Below are positions 51,059-61,500 of a stretch of 64,000 nucleotides of DNA, piece by piece. The notes beneath the pieces are model-generated. The model searched no databases. It was given only the letters and a program-made list of their open reading frames with translations, and had not been told where the DNA came from. The stretch is from Blepharisma stoltei (taxonomy: Eukaryota > Ciliophora > Heterotrichea > Heterotrichida > Blepharismidae). The stretch is from contig CAJZBQ010000030.1 of assembly GCA_914767885.1 (NCBI GenBank), positions 796,909 through 860,908 of the forward strand, read 5' to 3'. Numbering within the stretch: the first letter of the stretch is position 1; each line of letters opens with the position of its first letter. The position numbers were made by a program, and so were the translations under genes.

Positions 51059-52377
51059 AATGACTATTAAAACAATAGATTTTTATTGCTTAATTGATTA
51101 AAGTAAAACGCTCCTGATCCCCTATCAGCAAAATATACTTATTCTGTTTGCTATTTGTAGGCAGAATTAGCACAAATAATATAATCCCTTGGCTAAATTT
51201 CTTACGGACGTTATACATGCCATATTCATATGAAATTTCAAATTATGATTTGCCGCACTAAAATCTGCTTTTTGAAACGTATATTTGGTTTCCAATACCA
51301 AATTCAAAATGGCATACATATGCATGATAAGAAATAAATGCAATGCATCATAATAGAAATGGAAAATAATTTAATTAATTTAAAAAACACACACATTATT
51401 ATAAGGACTTGACAATTAAAATATTAAAAATAGATTTAATTTTATATTAATTAAGGTCAAGAAGTTAGAGCATGAAATTATCACTAAGCTTATCATTCAG
51501 ATATAAAAAGTTTTCCATTAAAAATTAATTAATTTTCTGTTGAACTGATAATTTTGGTTAAAATATAAATAAAGTATTAAAGCCTTCTTGAGTAAATATC
51601 ATCATTTATTAAAGTTAAAAGACTTGAAAGCTATTTTATCAGACAAATTGAGAGAGAGCATTGCTTATTCAATTTTATTTTTTGATAAATATGAGGGATT
51701 TATTAGCAAAAAAATGTGTATTATTTTAAATAACTCTTTATAAAATTATTTAGTTGTTTCAGCAACAGCAAATTAACTACTTTTAAAGAAAATTCATATT
51801 ACAAGAGTTTATTAAAAAGATTAATTATATAACTCCCCCTTTTAAATTGATAAAAATTATTAGAAAGTTTCCTTTTGGGAATATTTTAATCTAATTAGAA
51901 CAATTTTTAATTTTCTTGTAAAAATGGTAATCTATTTTCAAATAGATCTGATGCCCAATTTAATGTGCCAAAAAAGTGCACTTTAAATTGTTCTATTTTA
52001 AGGTTTGGTGTGAATTAAAAGACTATTTGAACAAAATTAGTTCTTTGAATAGCAAAGTTTAATAAAAAAATTTATAGTTTCATATCTTTTTACAGTGAAT
52101 AGAAACATTCTTTACAATTAGCTGTTAGCCTATTCACTATATTTGAATAGGATAACGCTATCAGACGGAATGTTTCTATTCATAGTTAAAAGGTATATAA
52201 AAAATTTATGTAATTTTTTTTCAAAATAAAGGGTATTAATGAATGACCTTGGGAATTTAATATAATTTATAAAAATTTTGCTCTAGGTTCTTATGTTCTA
52301 TTAACATGGACAAAATTTCATAAATTTTGAAATAAAATCTTTATTATATAATCATATCTAATAATTAATATATCCTG
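51059..52377. other. 1.3-kb AT-rich intergenic region
   Basis: Holds the palindrome at 52082-52197 and, at 51832-51855, a solo left end of MITE-2 type (ACTCCCCCTTTTAAATTGAT) for which no clear right end was found. No gene recognised. Confidence 0.45.
52082..52197. repeat. Palindrome with nested hairpin
   Basis: Outer arms ATATCTTTTTACAGTGAATA/GAAACATTC and GAATGTTTCTATTC/ATAGTTAAAAGGTATAT, with an inner hairpin CCTATTCACTATATTTGAATAGG at 52129-52151. About 115 bp, AT-rich, intergenic. Confidence 0.7.
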
Positions 52378-53406
52378 ATGGTATCCAAATGCAGCTTGTA
52401 ACACTTATTTAGTGATTACCAATTTAAAATAGTAATTGTCGGTGATGCTCATGTTGGGAAATCTTGCTTACTCCCCCTCCGTGAGTAAACAAAAATATTT
52501 TGTTCACTCACAGAGGGTTAATTTTTTTTTTTAAAAAACATTTTATATATAAATTTTATTAAAAAATCTTTTTTTTCGAAATTTAAAAAAAATCCTAATT
52601 CGCGAAAATTTGAAAGCAAATGTTAATTTCATTTATAAAATTTATGTTTTAAAAAGCAATTCGTTTTAAAATTAACCAGAATTAGCTCTAGATTCATTAT
52701 ACTAATTATCACTTATATATCAAATTATTTTCCATAAAAAATTTTCTATTAAAAAAAATTTTTGTTCACTCACAGAGGGTGGGTTTTGGGCAAAAAATAG
52801 GGATTTTTCTAATGTTTTGTTCACTCACGGAGGGGGGAGGACTTAGTTGTTAGACAATCAGATGGCACCTTTGATGATCGATATAGCGTGACAATTGGCG
52901 TGGAATTCAAGAACTCAATAATCCATATAGAAAATTCCACTGTCAAACTTCAACTGGTAATTATAAATCAGTGAGACACTGCTGGGCAAGAAAAATATAG
53001 AGCCATTGCAAGCGGATATTATAGAGGTGCTGATGCAGTGATTGTTATGTTTGACAAAACTGATAGACAGACATTTGAGCATGTAGAACTTTGGCTTGAA
53101 GAAGTAGGAAAATATATTAAAAGCAATTTTGTAGCAATGCTTGTAGGAAACAAGTCAGACATGAAGTGTGTAGTGGAGTTTGCTGAAGGGGAAAGGAAAG
53201 CAATTTTAAATAAAATGGAATATATTGAAACTAGTGCAAAAGATCCTTATCAAGTTGATTTGTGTTTTGAAAGAATTGCTAGGACACTTCTTAAAAAGAA
53301 AGTTGCACACTCTTGCATCCAAGAAAGGGAAATATATTGAGGAAAAAATATTTGAAAAAAAAATTTAATTTCACAAGCAAAATATTATTATAAATTTATT
53401 AATTAA
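52378..53406 (+). CDS. Rab GTPase with two 15-nt introns, interrupted by MITE-1
   Basis: ATG at 52378. After removing introns 52398-52412 and 52957-52971 and the MITE-1 (52470-52844) the frame reads FDYQFKIVIVGDAHVGKSCL, VVRQSDGTFDDRYSVTIGVE, KLQLWDTAGQEKY, GYYRGADAVIVMFD, GNKSD and ETSAKDP. The Trp of WDTAGQ is TGA. All G motifs are intact. After the fold the frame passes two TGA codons (read as Trp) to TAA at 53404-53406; no prenylated CC end is seen, so the true 3' end may involve another insert. Rab1/Rab2-like by the TIGVEFKN and GYYRGA blocks. Confidence 0.88.
52398..52412 (+). other. 15-nt intron 1 of the second Rab gene
   Basis: GTAACACTTATTTAG, phase 2. Removal connects MVSKCS to FDYQFKIVIVG; unspliced, the frame would end at the TAA within the intron. 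Confidence 0.85.
52470..52844. mobile_element. MITE-1 copy 4 (IES in the second Rab gene)
   Basis: TA at 52469-52470 and 52844-52845; ends CTCCCCCTCCGTGAGTAAAC and (inverted) TTTTGTTCACTCACGGAGGG. 375 bp. Excision gives GKSCLVVRQSDG, directly after the P-loop. Confidence 0.88.
52957..52971 (+). other. 15-nt intron 2 of the second Rab gene
   Basis: GTAATTATAAATCAG, phase 0. Removal places the TGA Trp directly in KLQL-W-DTAGQE. Confidence 0.92.
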
Positions 53407-53941
53407 ATATGTTGCTATTTTAATTATTGCAAATGGGAATTATTTATAAATTTACTTTATAAATTTATAGCCTCTAGCTGATCTCTAGATGCGTAGAATC
53501 AATAGAATCCCTTTTTATTTATTCTCAATGACTGGCAGCCCAGCTCGCTTATCCTAATCTCGTAAATCAAATTAATAATTCAGAAGCCAGCGTATAGTTG
53601 CGGCTTGGTTTTGTTACCCAGCTTTCCTTCAGAATCTGCTCGATTAAGGGATTTTGCTGCAGTGGAAAGAGGTCAGGTGGAGAGAATAAAAATGAATTCA
53701 TGGAAACCCTTTGTGTTGAAACCATGCTATTATTTTATATAAAAATTATCAAAAATAGCCAAGCTTCATTTTCAAGCAAAAATTCTTGCTTAATTAAAGT
53801 AGCGAGTTAGGAAAAAGCAGAAAATGCAAAAATCCCAGAAGTAGGCATGAAAATTGCCCGTAAAAATCGAATGTCAATCCAAAAAAATAAATGCTGCAAC
53901 AATTTATTATAATAAATTTAAAATAAATAGAATAATTAATT
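53407..53941. other. Intergenic region with a GC-richer patch
   Basis: The stretch 53470-53710 is richer in GC than its flanks and may be an old retroposon, but I could not find a convincing target-site duplication or match to the families here. No gene recognised. Confidence 0.35.
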
Positions 53942-55681
53942 ATGGAATGCCTAAATATAAATGTCGCAAGGCCAAATACTGTGCCGAATAAGCATGAAAA
54001 ATACGTGAATTATTTTTACAAAGCAAGCAGTTACGAAAATTTAAATACATCTGAGAAGATTATCAGTAAGCCTGAGCCCATTATAACTCGCAAATTGCCA
54101 AGATCATCAAGCTGTAATCCAAATAAAATAAAGCAAATGCTATTAGAGAGCAAAATGGAGCAAAATCGTCTTAAAAAGTCCCAGCCTTTTTTTGCAGTGA
54201 ATGCTTATCCTTTGCTAAAAGCTTATGAATTGGTAAAAGACGAAAAAATTGATAGCACTGACCTAAGCAAAAATTTACTTGACTTTAAATATATTACAAA
54301 AATCAGTAGGTATCATTCGGAAAAATATATATTAGGGCTATACCAAGATCAAACAAGTAATGATCTAGTAAAGAAAAACCCTTCTACAAGCTTAATCTCT
54401 AGTAATGGCTCTGAAAGAAAAAACTTAAAAGTAACTATTAACTCCCTTATTTAAATTTGAACAAAACATCGATAAAATTTGCATTTTTAGTTACTTTTAC
54501 CCCCTTTAAATTAGAACAATTTTTTTTTTCAATAGGAAGATTTCATCGATGAAAATACTTATTTTTATAAAATTAGTTTTGACCTAATCTAATAGGCAAA
54601 ATGCAATTAGAATATTTATTTTAAAAATTTTACGTTGAATAGATTAATTTTTTTAATTAATTCTTTATAAAATAAATTAAAATTCAAAGTATTGTGCTCG
54701 ATTTATGTTTTTCAAAATTTTTAAAAACAAAGCGATAACACTAATTTAATTGGAAAATATTATTAGAGTGTTATTTAAATAGTTTCACACTGAATTGGAA
54801 ATATATCTAATTAATTCTTCATAAAATAAATTAAAATTAAAAGTATTATGTCACTTTATATTTTTTTAAAATGTTAAATAATATTTTATAAAAAAACAAA
54901 TTAGACCCCTTTATATTGGACCAGGAATTTTTGTCCCAATTTAAAGGGGGAAGTAAGAATAGCAAGAAAGAAAGCAAAGAAAAGAGCTTTGGTGAAGACG
55001 TAAGAAATCTTTTTGAATTAATTGATAATCATTTATATGTCCAAGAACCAATCCCAGTCGAAACACAAAGCTCATCATCTATAACAGATAAAATCGAAAA
55101 GCCAGCAGCAACTCTTATTAAGCAAAATAGTGAGCTTCACAAAAAGATATCAATTCATTTTCCTGAAAAGAAAATTAAACGAAGAACAGTCCAGTTTACA
55201 CTTTCACAATCAAAATCTGAAATAAATTGGAGTGATAATAATGACACAAAAAACGAGACAGAAGAATCATCTCCTAAGAAGTCGAAGGTGCTTTCTCCAA
55301 CTAGTCCTTCTTCTTACTTAAGTTCAAGCTTTGATCATTCATTGTCAGCAACTTTTTATATCAAAAACACTAAATCCCTTATTCCTAAAATATTGATAGT
55401 CTTTTGAAAATTATTTATTATTCCTAATTCTAAGCTTACATTCAAAAATATTAGGATTCTAGAGTAAGAAAAGATCGAACACAAATAAAAAGACAGAAAA
55501 ACCGAAATATATAGTTCCAATTTTTACTGGGCCATTTGGATCATCTCTTAAAGGTAAAAAAATTAAAGAGTGCACTGATTTTGGAGTGCTATTCAAGTCA
55601 TCATCAGCTTCAAAGCAAGCTAATCCTTATAATCTTTCATCCTCAATATTGAAAAGAAACAAAGTTAAACTGTACTCATAA
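53942..55681 (+). CDS. Unidentified Ser/Lys-rich protein, interrupted by two inserts
   Basis: ATG at 53942. First part: NYFYKASSYENLNTSEKIIS...RKLPRSSSCNPNKIKQML. A MITE-2 (54440-54954) breaks the frame; excision joins KVTI to KNSKKESKEKSF. A 94-bp palindromic IES (55372-55465) breaks it again; excision joins YIKNT to KKRSNTNKKTEKPKYIVPIF. The last part reads TGPFGSSLKGKKIKECTDFG and ends LKRNKVKLYS with TAA 55679-55681. Many Ser-Pro sites. No family recognised. Confidence 0.65.
54440..54954. mobile_element. MITE-2 copy (IES)
   Basis: TA at 54439-54440 and 54954-54955; left ACTCCCTTATTTAAATTTGA, right (inverted) CCAATTTAAAGGGGGAAGT; inner copies CCCCTTTAAATTAGAACAA (about 54500) and ACCCCTTTATATTGGACCA (about 54905). 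515 bp. Removal restores the frame. Confidence 0.85.
55372..55465. mobile_element. Short palindromic IES (94 bp)
   Basis: TA at 55371-55372 and 55465-55466. Arms ATTCCTAAAATATTG and CAAAAATATTAGGAT are inverted. Removal takes out a TAA and keeps the frame. Confidence 0.7.
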
Positions 55682-56076
55682 TTAATTTGTTTTTTAAATT
55701 GCTGATAGTTTAATTATATGAATAAATGACAGCCTTCAATAAAATCAATTTGAGATATAAAAGCGAAAAGAGAATTTTCCATTTACAAAAAATAATTTCT
55801 ATTCATTTCTGATTTCAGAGCTTATATATTAGCTTAAAGCCAAATCTATTTAATATAGTATAAATTTTACTAATTGCATATTTAAAAATATTGCATATTC
55901 AACAATATTATATAATTGTTTTTGTATTTTCCACTGGTTTTATCGATCTTAAAGGGGGAGTTATAAAATACAGCTAATGAGAAAAACTAGTTCATGGCCA
56001 AATCTTATAACTATCTATCTTTCTATAAGCTAAATATTAATCATTCTCAGAAAATTTGAAAACTATAAAAATTGCT
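55682..56076. other. AT-rich intergenic stretch with a solo MITE-2 end
   Basis: About 395 bp. A right-end motif CTTAAAGGGGGAGTTA at about 55948-55963 has no clear left partner. Nothing else recognised. Confidence 0.4.
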
Positions 56077-57771
56077 ATGGAAGAAGAAGATAAATTCTCA
56101 AACAACGAAAAAATTATGAGCAGCTTCACCCACGAAAAAGCTGGGATGAAAGGAATAAATCGTGAAAAAATAGATAAAATTATTTATGAAGCATCGAAAA
56201 ATACCGATTTTTTCAATCACGAGCAACAAAAGACTGACCAAGTTCAAAAGAAAATCAAGTCCATGAAAAACGAAATTCAAAAAAATATTCAAAAAGGTCC
56301 CAGATTTATAAAAGAAAGCTCAGATGAAATTGATCGGAAAATCAGAGAATTCGAAAAAGAAAGAATTCTAACAGAAACCTGAATCCATGTAGACATGGAC
56401 ATGTTTTATGCTTCTGTCGAAATAAGAGACCAACCTGATCTCGCAGATAAGCCAATTGCTGTTGGTGACACCCAAATGATAACAACAGCTAATTACATTG
56501 CACGAAGATTCGGGGTAAGAAGTGCAATGCCTGGGTTTATCGGCAAAAAACTTTGCCCTGAGTTAATTTTTGTTCCTCCCAATTTTGGTAAATATCAAGC
56601 TGAAGGAGAAAAAATCAGAGAAATTTTCAAAGAATATGACCCGAATTTTGAGAGCATGGGTCTTGATGAAGCTAATTTATTAGTCACCCCTGTATTAAGA
56701 GAAAGAGGTACAGACACACATGAAGGAAGGCAAGCTCTCGCTATGGAAATTCGTGAAAAAATTTTTGTTGAAACACAGCTAACAGCTTCAGCTGGAATCG
56801 CCTGCAATAAACTTTTAGCTAAAATGGCTACTGAAATTAATAAACCAAATGGCCAATTTTACTTGCAGCCAGACAGAGATAAAATAACTGAATTTATTGA
56901 GCAGCAAAAAGTCAGAAAAGTCCCAGGAATTGGAAAAGTACTAGAAAAAATCTTAAATGAGCTTGGTGTCGATGTATGTGGCGACATCTTGAAAAAGAAG
57001 CTTGAAATCAGCTTTGTCTTTAACAACACGTCATTAGCTTTTTTGCTTAAATCAGCTCTTGGGCTAGGCTCTACAAGCCATACTGGCGTTTCTGAAGAGC
57101 AAAAAAGTATAAGTATCTCAAGAACTTTTCCCCCAACTGAAAATATTGACGAAATTCGAAAGAAGCTAATTACCTTTTGTGAAAACATCGCAAAAGAGCT
57201 AGAAGAAAAAGACGCAGAGTGCAGAAATGTGACTGTTTTTATTAAAAGAGGCAACTATGAGACTATTAATCGCTCTGAAACATCCAAAAAGCTAATTAAT
57301 ACACTAGAAGATATCACAAATCTTGCTTTTAGGCAGCTTGAAACATTGCAGCCACTTGGACAAATTCGGCTTTTAGGACTAAAAGTGGGTAATTTGAGCT
57401 TTGGAAGGAAAAAAAGGAAATCAATACAAAGTTTCCTTGCAGAGCCACCTGCAGAGACTGAACCAAAAGGAGTGATACAGAAAAAAGCAACTTCAGAAGA
57501 AGAATTCGTTAATTCATTTTTACATACTCCGCTGACACCAGAGAAAAAGGTTATAGAGGATGCCAAGCCCACAGGAATTAAATTAATGAGATTGCAATGT
57601 CCTGTGTGCGGTCAGTGATTTACAATGAGTGAGTATAGGATGAGTGTACATGTCAGTGAGTGCGTGAATGATAATGGGGCTAAAAAAAGAAAAGTGTCTT
57701 TGGAAGGAGAAAATAAGAGAATTAAGTCTCAAAAAGGATTGACACTTGACCATTTCTTTACTAAAAAATAA
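56077..57771 (+). CDS. POLK: DNA polymerase kappa (Y-family translesion polymerase)
   Basis: 564 residues; ATG 56077, TAA 57769-57771, two TGA codons as Trp. An N-terminal extension with the N-clasp-like helix (AGMKGINREKIDKIIYEASK) is typical of pol kappa. Palm: a TGA Trp then IHVDMDMFYASVEIRD, PIAVGD, TANYIARRFGVRSAMPG, and GLDEANL for the second pair of acids; then TASAGIACNKLLAKMATEINKPNGQ and the helix-hairpin-helix KVRKVPGIGK. C-terminal: a UBZ-type finger CPVCGQ-W-FTMSEYRMSVHVSEC and an end motif GLTLDHFFTKK like a PCNA-binding PIP box. It bypasses minor-groove DNA damage. Uninterrupted by inserts. Confidence 0.94.
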
Positions 57772-58866
57772 TTAATGCTATCAGATGGGTTATCATTGTA
57801 TGCTGAATTAGGTTAATATGATACATAATTATATTCATAATGGCGGAATAATGTTACAATTGTTATATTAATTAAAACGTCAATAGTAATTTTCAAATCC
57901 TCAAAGTGATAGAGAAAGCTTGTGAGCATATTAAAACTTATCAGACTGCAAATAATGCATAGTTAATTAATTTACTCCCCCCCCATCCTTGATCGAACGA
58001 TTGACTGTAAAAATTCCTAAAATTTGGGAAATTAACCCCCATCCTTGATCGAACGATTTTCATATCATGACAATTTTTATATATATAAAAATATATTAGT
58101 TATCAAAAGCTTGGGAAGATGTACATAATGAAGTTGTTTTCAGAGACTTTAAGACGACAGAAAGCTTCGAAATCAACCATCCGAAGTGATTTAGTCATCA
58201 ATCTAGGCTTAAAAACTTAATAATCTAATAAAATAGAGATTTTTTAAATTTTTAAAAAAAAAATTAATTTAATAAGGAACAAATTAAAATTTATACAGTT
58301 TAAAAGGGTAACTAATAAATTAAAATATTAAAATTTGGTATTTTATATGAAATCAATTTCATTTTTTGCTGTAAAAATAATTATTAAATACTCTTAACCC
58401 TCTTATTTAAAAGTAAATAAAACAGAATATATATATATTTTTTATTTTATATATACAATTTTTTTTCCCAAAAAATTGTTTTTTAAACCCCCATCCTTGA
58501 TCGAACGATGGCGAGTCGTTCGATCAAGGATGGGGGGGATTTAGCATATTTAATAAATTTAAAAATTTATAATCCTTGATATGCCTGAGATCTTAAAAAT
58601 AAATACCAGCCAAAAAAAACTGCTAGCCCTTACTATTCTTCACATTTAAAGTTGAGCACCGACGTTTTAAAATTTTTTTCATAGGCGTTATTTAATAATG
58701 AAAAGTTTACTATAACTTTTTTTCAATATATAAAAAATTAAAATTGATTTTAAATATAATTACAATGGCTTATAATATCTTCGATTAAATGGGGATTTAG
58801 AAATTTTCACTATCTAATTTATTAATTCAATTATCTACACCATTTTCACATTCATAATTTGATTCA
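57772..58866. other. Intergenic region holding MITE-3
   Basis: 1.1 kb between pol kappa and PP6. Apart from MITE-3 (57973-58542) it is AT-rich with no gene. Confidence 0.5.
57973..58542. mobile_element. MITE-3 element
   Basis: TA at 57972-57973 and 58542-58543. The end motif CATCCTTGATCGAACGA occurs four times: at 57984, 58041 and 58493 in the plus sense and at 58517-58533 in the inverted sense, so each end carries two copies; at the right end the two form a hairpin with the loop GGCGA. 570 bp, AT-rich inside, no coding capacity. Confidence 0.8.
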
Positions 58867-59970
58867 ATGGAAGCTGAATGACTCCAAACTCTTAAGCAAG
58901 GGAAGTGTCTTGCCGAAAGTGACCTATTCAACCTTTGCGAGCAAGTTAAAGCTATCCTTATGGAAGAAAACAACGTTCAGCCAGTTTCAGCACCTGTCAT
59001 CATATGTGGTGATATTCACGGTCAATTTTACGATCTCCTTGAACTGTTTAGAGTAGGCGGCCAAATTCCAGAAAAAAATTACATATTTATGGGTGATTAC
59101 GTAGACCGTGGATATAATTCAGTTGAAACTTTTGAATTCCTAATGGCACTTAAAGTGAATTACCCTCAAAATATTACACTGCTTAGAGGAAACCACGAAA
59201 GTCGACAAATCACACAAGTTTATGGGTTTTATGATGAATGTGTAAGAAAATATGGAAATGCAAATCCTTGGAAATATAGCTCGTCTATTATAATAGACCG
59301 TTAGCCAATCTACTTGCCTGGAAAAAATTGACTAGGGCACTTGCCTGAAAATTTTCATAAACATCTCAAAACCATAAATAAAAAATTTTTATTTTAAAAA
59401 ATGGCAAAGAAAATGTTATTTTTAAATAAAAATTATTGTCATTAATAATCTATTAAAGCTAATAAGCTATATTGCACAGAAGTTTTTGATTATTTGAATA
59501 TTTCCGCAGTTGTTGAAGACAAAATTTTGTGCGTGCATGGCGGATTATCTCCGGAAATAAAAACAATTGACCAAATGAGAGTAATTGAGAGAAAAGTGGA
59601 AATTCCTCACGAAGGCGCATTTTGTGATTTGATGTGGAGTGACCCTGAAGATATTGAAACATGGTCTATGAGTCCTAGAGGCGCTGGATGAATTTTTGGA
59701 TCAAAAGTGACTGAGGAGTTCAATTATATTAATGGATTAAGCTTGATATGTCGGGCCCATCAACTAGTGCAGGAAGGATATAAGTTTTGGTTCCCGCTTC
59801 AAAATTTAGTTACAGTTTGGAGTGCACCTAATTACTTTTATAGGTGTGCTAATCAAGCAGCAATTTTTGAGGTTGCTGAAGATCTTTCGACGTCGTTCAA
59901 GATGTTCACAGAGGTTCCTGAAAGTGCAAAAAGTCTTCCTCCTAGAGCTGTAGTTCCGTATTTCTTATAA
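58867..59970 (+). CDS. PPP6C: PP6-type Ser/Thr phosphatase catalytic subunit, interrupted by an IES
   Basis: ATG at 58867; Trp at residue 5 and in RGAGW are TGA. Metal and catalytic motifs: [37 protein letters not shown], then [62 protein letters not shown] and the C-terminal PYFL for carboxymethylation. The closest family is PP6 (IKTLDQIRTIER, DPEDVDTWAISPRGAGW) rather than PP2A or PP4. A 195-bp IES (59276-59470) lies after YGNANPWK; removal gives [11 protein letters not shown]. Stop TAA 59968-59970. Confidence 0.93.
59276..59470. mobile_element. IES (195 bp) in PP6
   Basis: TA at 59275-59276 and 59470-59471. Ends show a short inverted pair TATAGCT / AGCTATA and ...TATTATAATAGAC / CATTAATAATCTATTA. 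Removal joins PWK to YCTEVFDYL in frame; unexcised, the frame stops at TAG 59302-59304. Confidence 0.82.
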
Positions 59971-60933
59971 AAGTTACATAAATTTTATTTGAAATCTATT
60001 ATGAGAATTTAAAATTTATATTTAGCTCTTAAAATATTAAGAAATTCTTTATAATATTTAATATTAAAGAAATATAGGCTAAAAAAGTGGTTTTAGATGT
60101 GCTCAGCATTGAATTATAATCTATCCTTAAAGGCAGTAAAGTCGAATTTATTGGAAACAGCGAAACTGAATGGGATAAAGTTTTTTATGAAACCAAATGA
60201 GCATCAAGTTCGAAAGGGCAAATGTATGAGGTAATTTCAAAATATATGCAATGAAGAGATAAAGCTCCTTGTGTTTTCTCTTCGCGGTATTTATGAGTTC
60301 AATCTGATTATAGCATATTTTAACAATTACAGGAAATAAAAGGTATCCTTTAAAAAAATGTTTAAACAGAGCCTAAAGAAAGGATTTATTTAGAGCAAAA
60401 CTTGATTAATAAAGCGTGAATACCTTTAAGAGGAATCTTTCTAAACAATTCTATTCTGCTGCTTACAAATACTTAATCTCACCCTCCGTGAGCGAGTAAA
60501 ACTAGAAACAAAGACACTTTCTATAATCTTCAGAGCTAATTTAAGAAAGGAGGTTGAATCTCAGTACACCGTAAGACAAGCTCTCTCTCGTGCATGCAAT
60601 TCATCTCTTCATGTAATTGATGTGCATAAGATTTGTCAAGTCATTATTTGGTGCATATACTTGCTATTAAGAACAAGGCCCCTCACATACCCCTTTTAAT
60701 AGTGAAATTTTTGAAAGTATAAAACAATGATAAAAGAGCACAGCAATGCCCAATAAACTCTTATTTTTAAATCACCTTAGAATCATATAAAGATGCTATT
60801 TTGCTTTATTTTCTCCATCTCTAGCAATATTTAAATTATATTTAGTACTTTTATTAAAGAATTAACACATTAATAGCATATTTTTGTTTGTATTAAAGAA
60901 GTACCTAGATTTTATTGGCTTATAATCAATAAA
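59971..60933. other. Subtelomeric AT-rich region with coding debris
   Basis: A frame without ATG at 60120-60323 reads FIGNSETEWDKVFYE-TK and VISKYMQ-W-RDKAPCVFSSRYL (TGA as Trp) and looks coding but is a fragment of unknown origin. A lone MITE-1-like end (CCCTCCGTGAGCGAGTAAAA) lies at 60482-60501. Nothing intact is seen. Confidence 0.4.
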
Positions 60934-61472
60934 ATGTATCTGAATAATCAAACTAAAAAACCAAAAATTATGCACAGAGAATCCGAATCTAAAAGCTATA
61001 TTGAAGATTACCAATTAGGAACGACAAATGAACCTGGAAGATGGCATCCTACTTTAGAAATGGATGAAACTAAAATTGTCAATTGAAATCATGAAACAAG
61101 GTAGGCCTTCGGCATTTACGATAGAGGAACAAAAAAGTCTCGAATATTTTTTTGCTCTAACAATAGAACCTATGCAGAATTGAGAAATTTTATAATGCTA
61201 TCAGCAATGACAAGTCCGGAAAATCCGACTAAAATTTTGACCGATAACTGGAAGGCGTATAATCAACTAGAGAATGATGGTTTCAGATATAGGATCGTGT
61301 ATCACAACAGATCTTTCGATCTGGAAGAGAGACTACGAACCATATAGGAAAATCTTTGGTTCAGAATGAAAAATTAAAATCTTTCACAAAAGGATTTAAC
61401 CCAAAATATGAAGAAGATATTGATGACTATGTGAATTATTTTCAATGTTTACTTACATATAACTATTATTAA
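60934..61472 (+). pseudogene. Decayed Merlin/IS1595-type DDE transposase
   Basis: The frame shows the DDE order of IS1595/Merlin: EMDETKIVNWNHETR (first D), FGIYDRGTKKSRIFFC, ILTDNWKAYNQL (second D), YRIVYHNRSF and ENLWFRMKN (E). It is broken by TAG at 61102-61104 (a conserved Trp position), TAG at 61345-61347 and a one-base shift near 61370, after which KSFTKGFNPKYEEDIDDYVN continues to TAA 61470-61472. The N-terminal part is short. No terminal inverted repeats were found. Two stops and a shift argue against activity. Confidence 0.75.
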
Positions 61473-61500
61473 TGATGGCTTATTATAACTAAATTTTATT

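Noticed and set aside
51832-52018. A complete MITE-2 element
   Set aside because: A left end is present, but the candidate right end lacks the terminal GGGGGAGT-TA sequence.
53470-53710. Another SINE-like copy
   Set aside because: GC-richer than its flanks but no target-site duplication, head motif or match to the other families could be shown.
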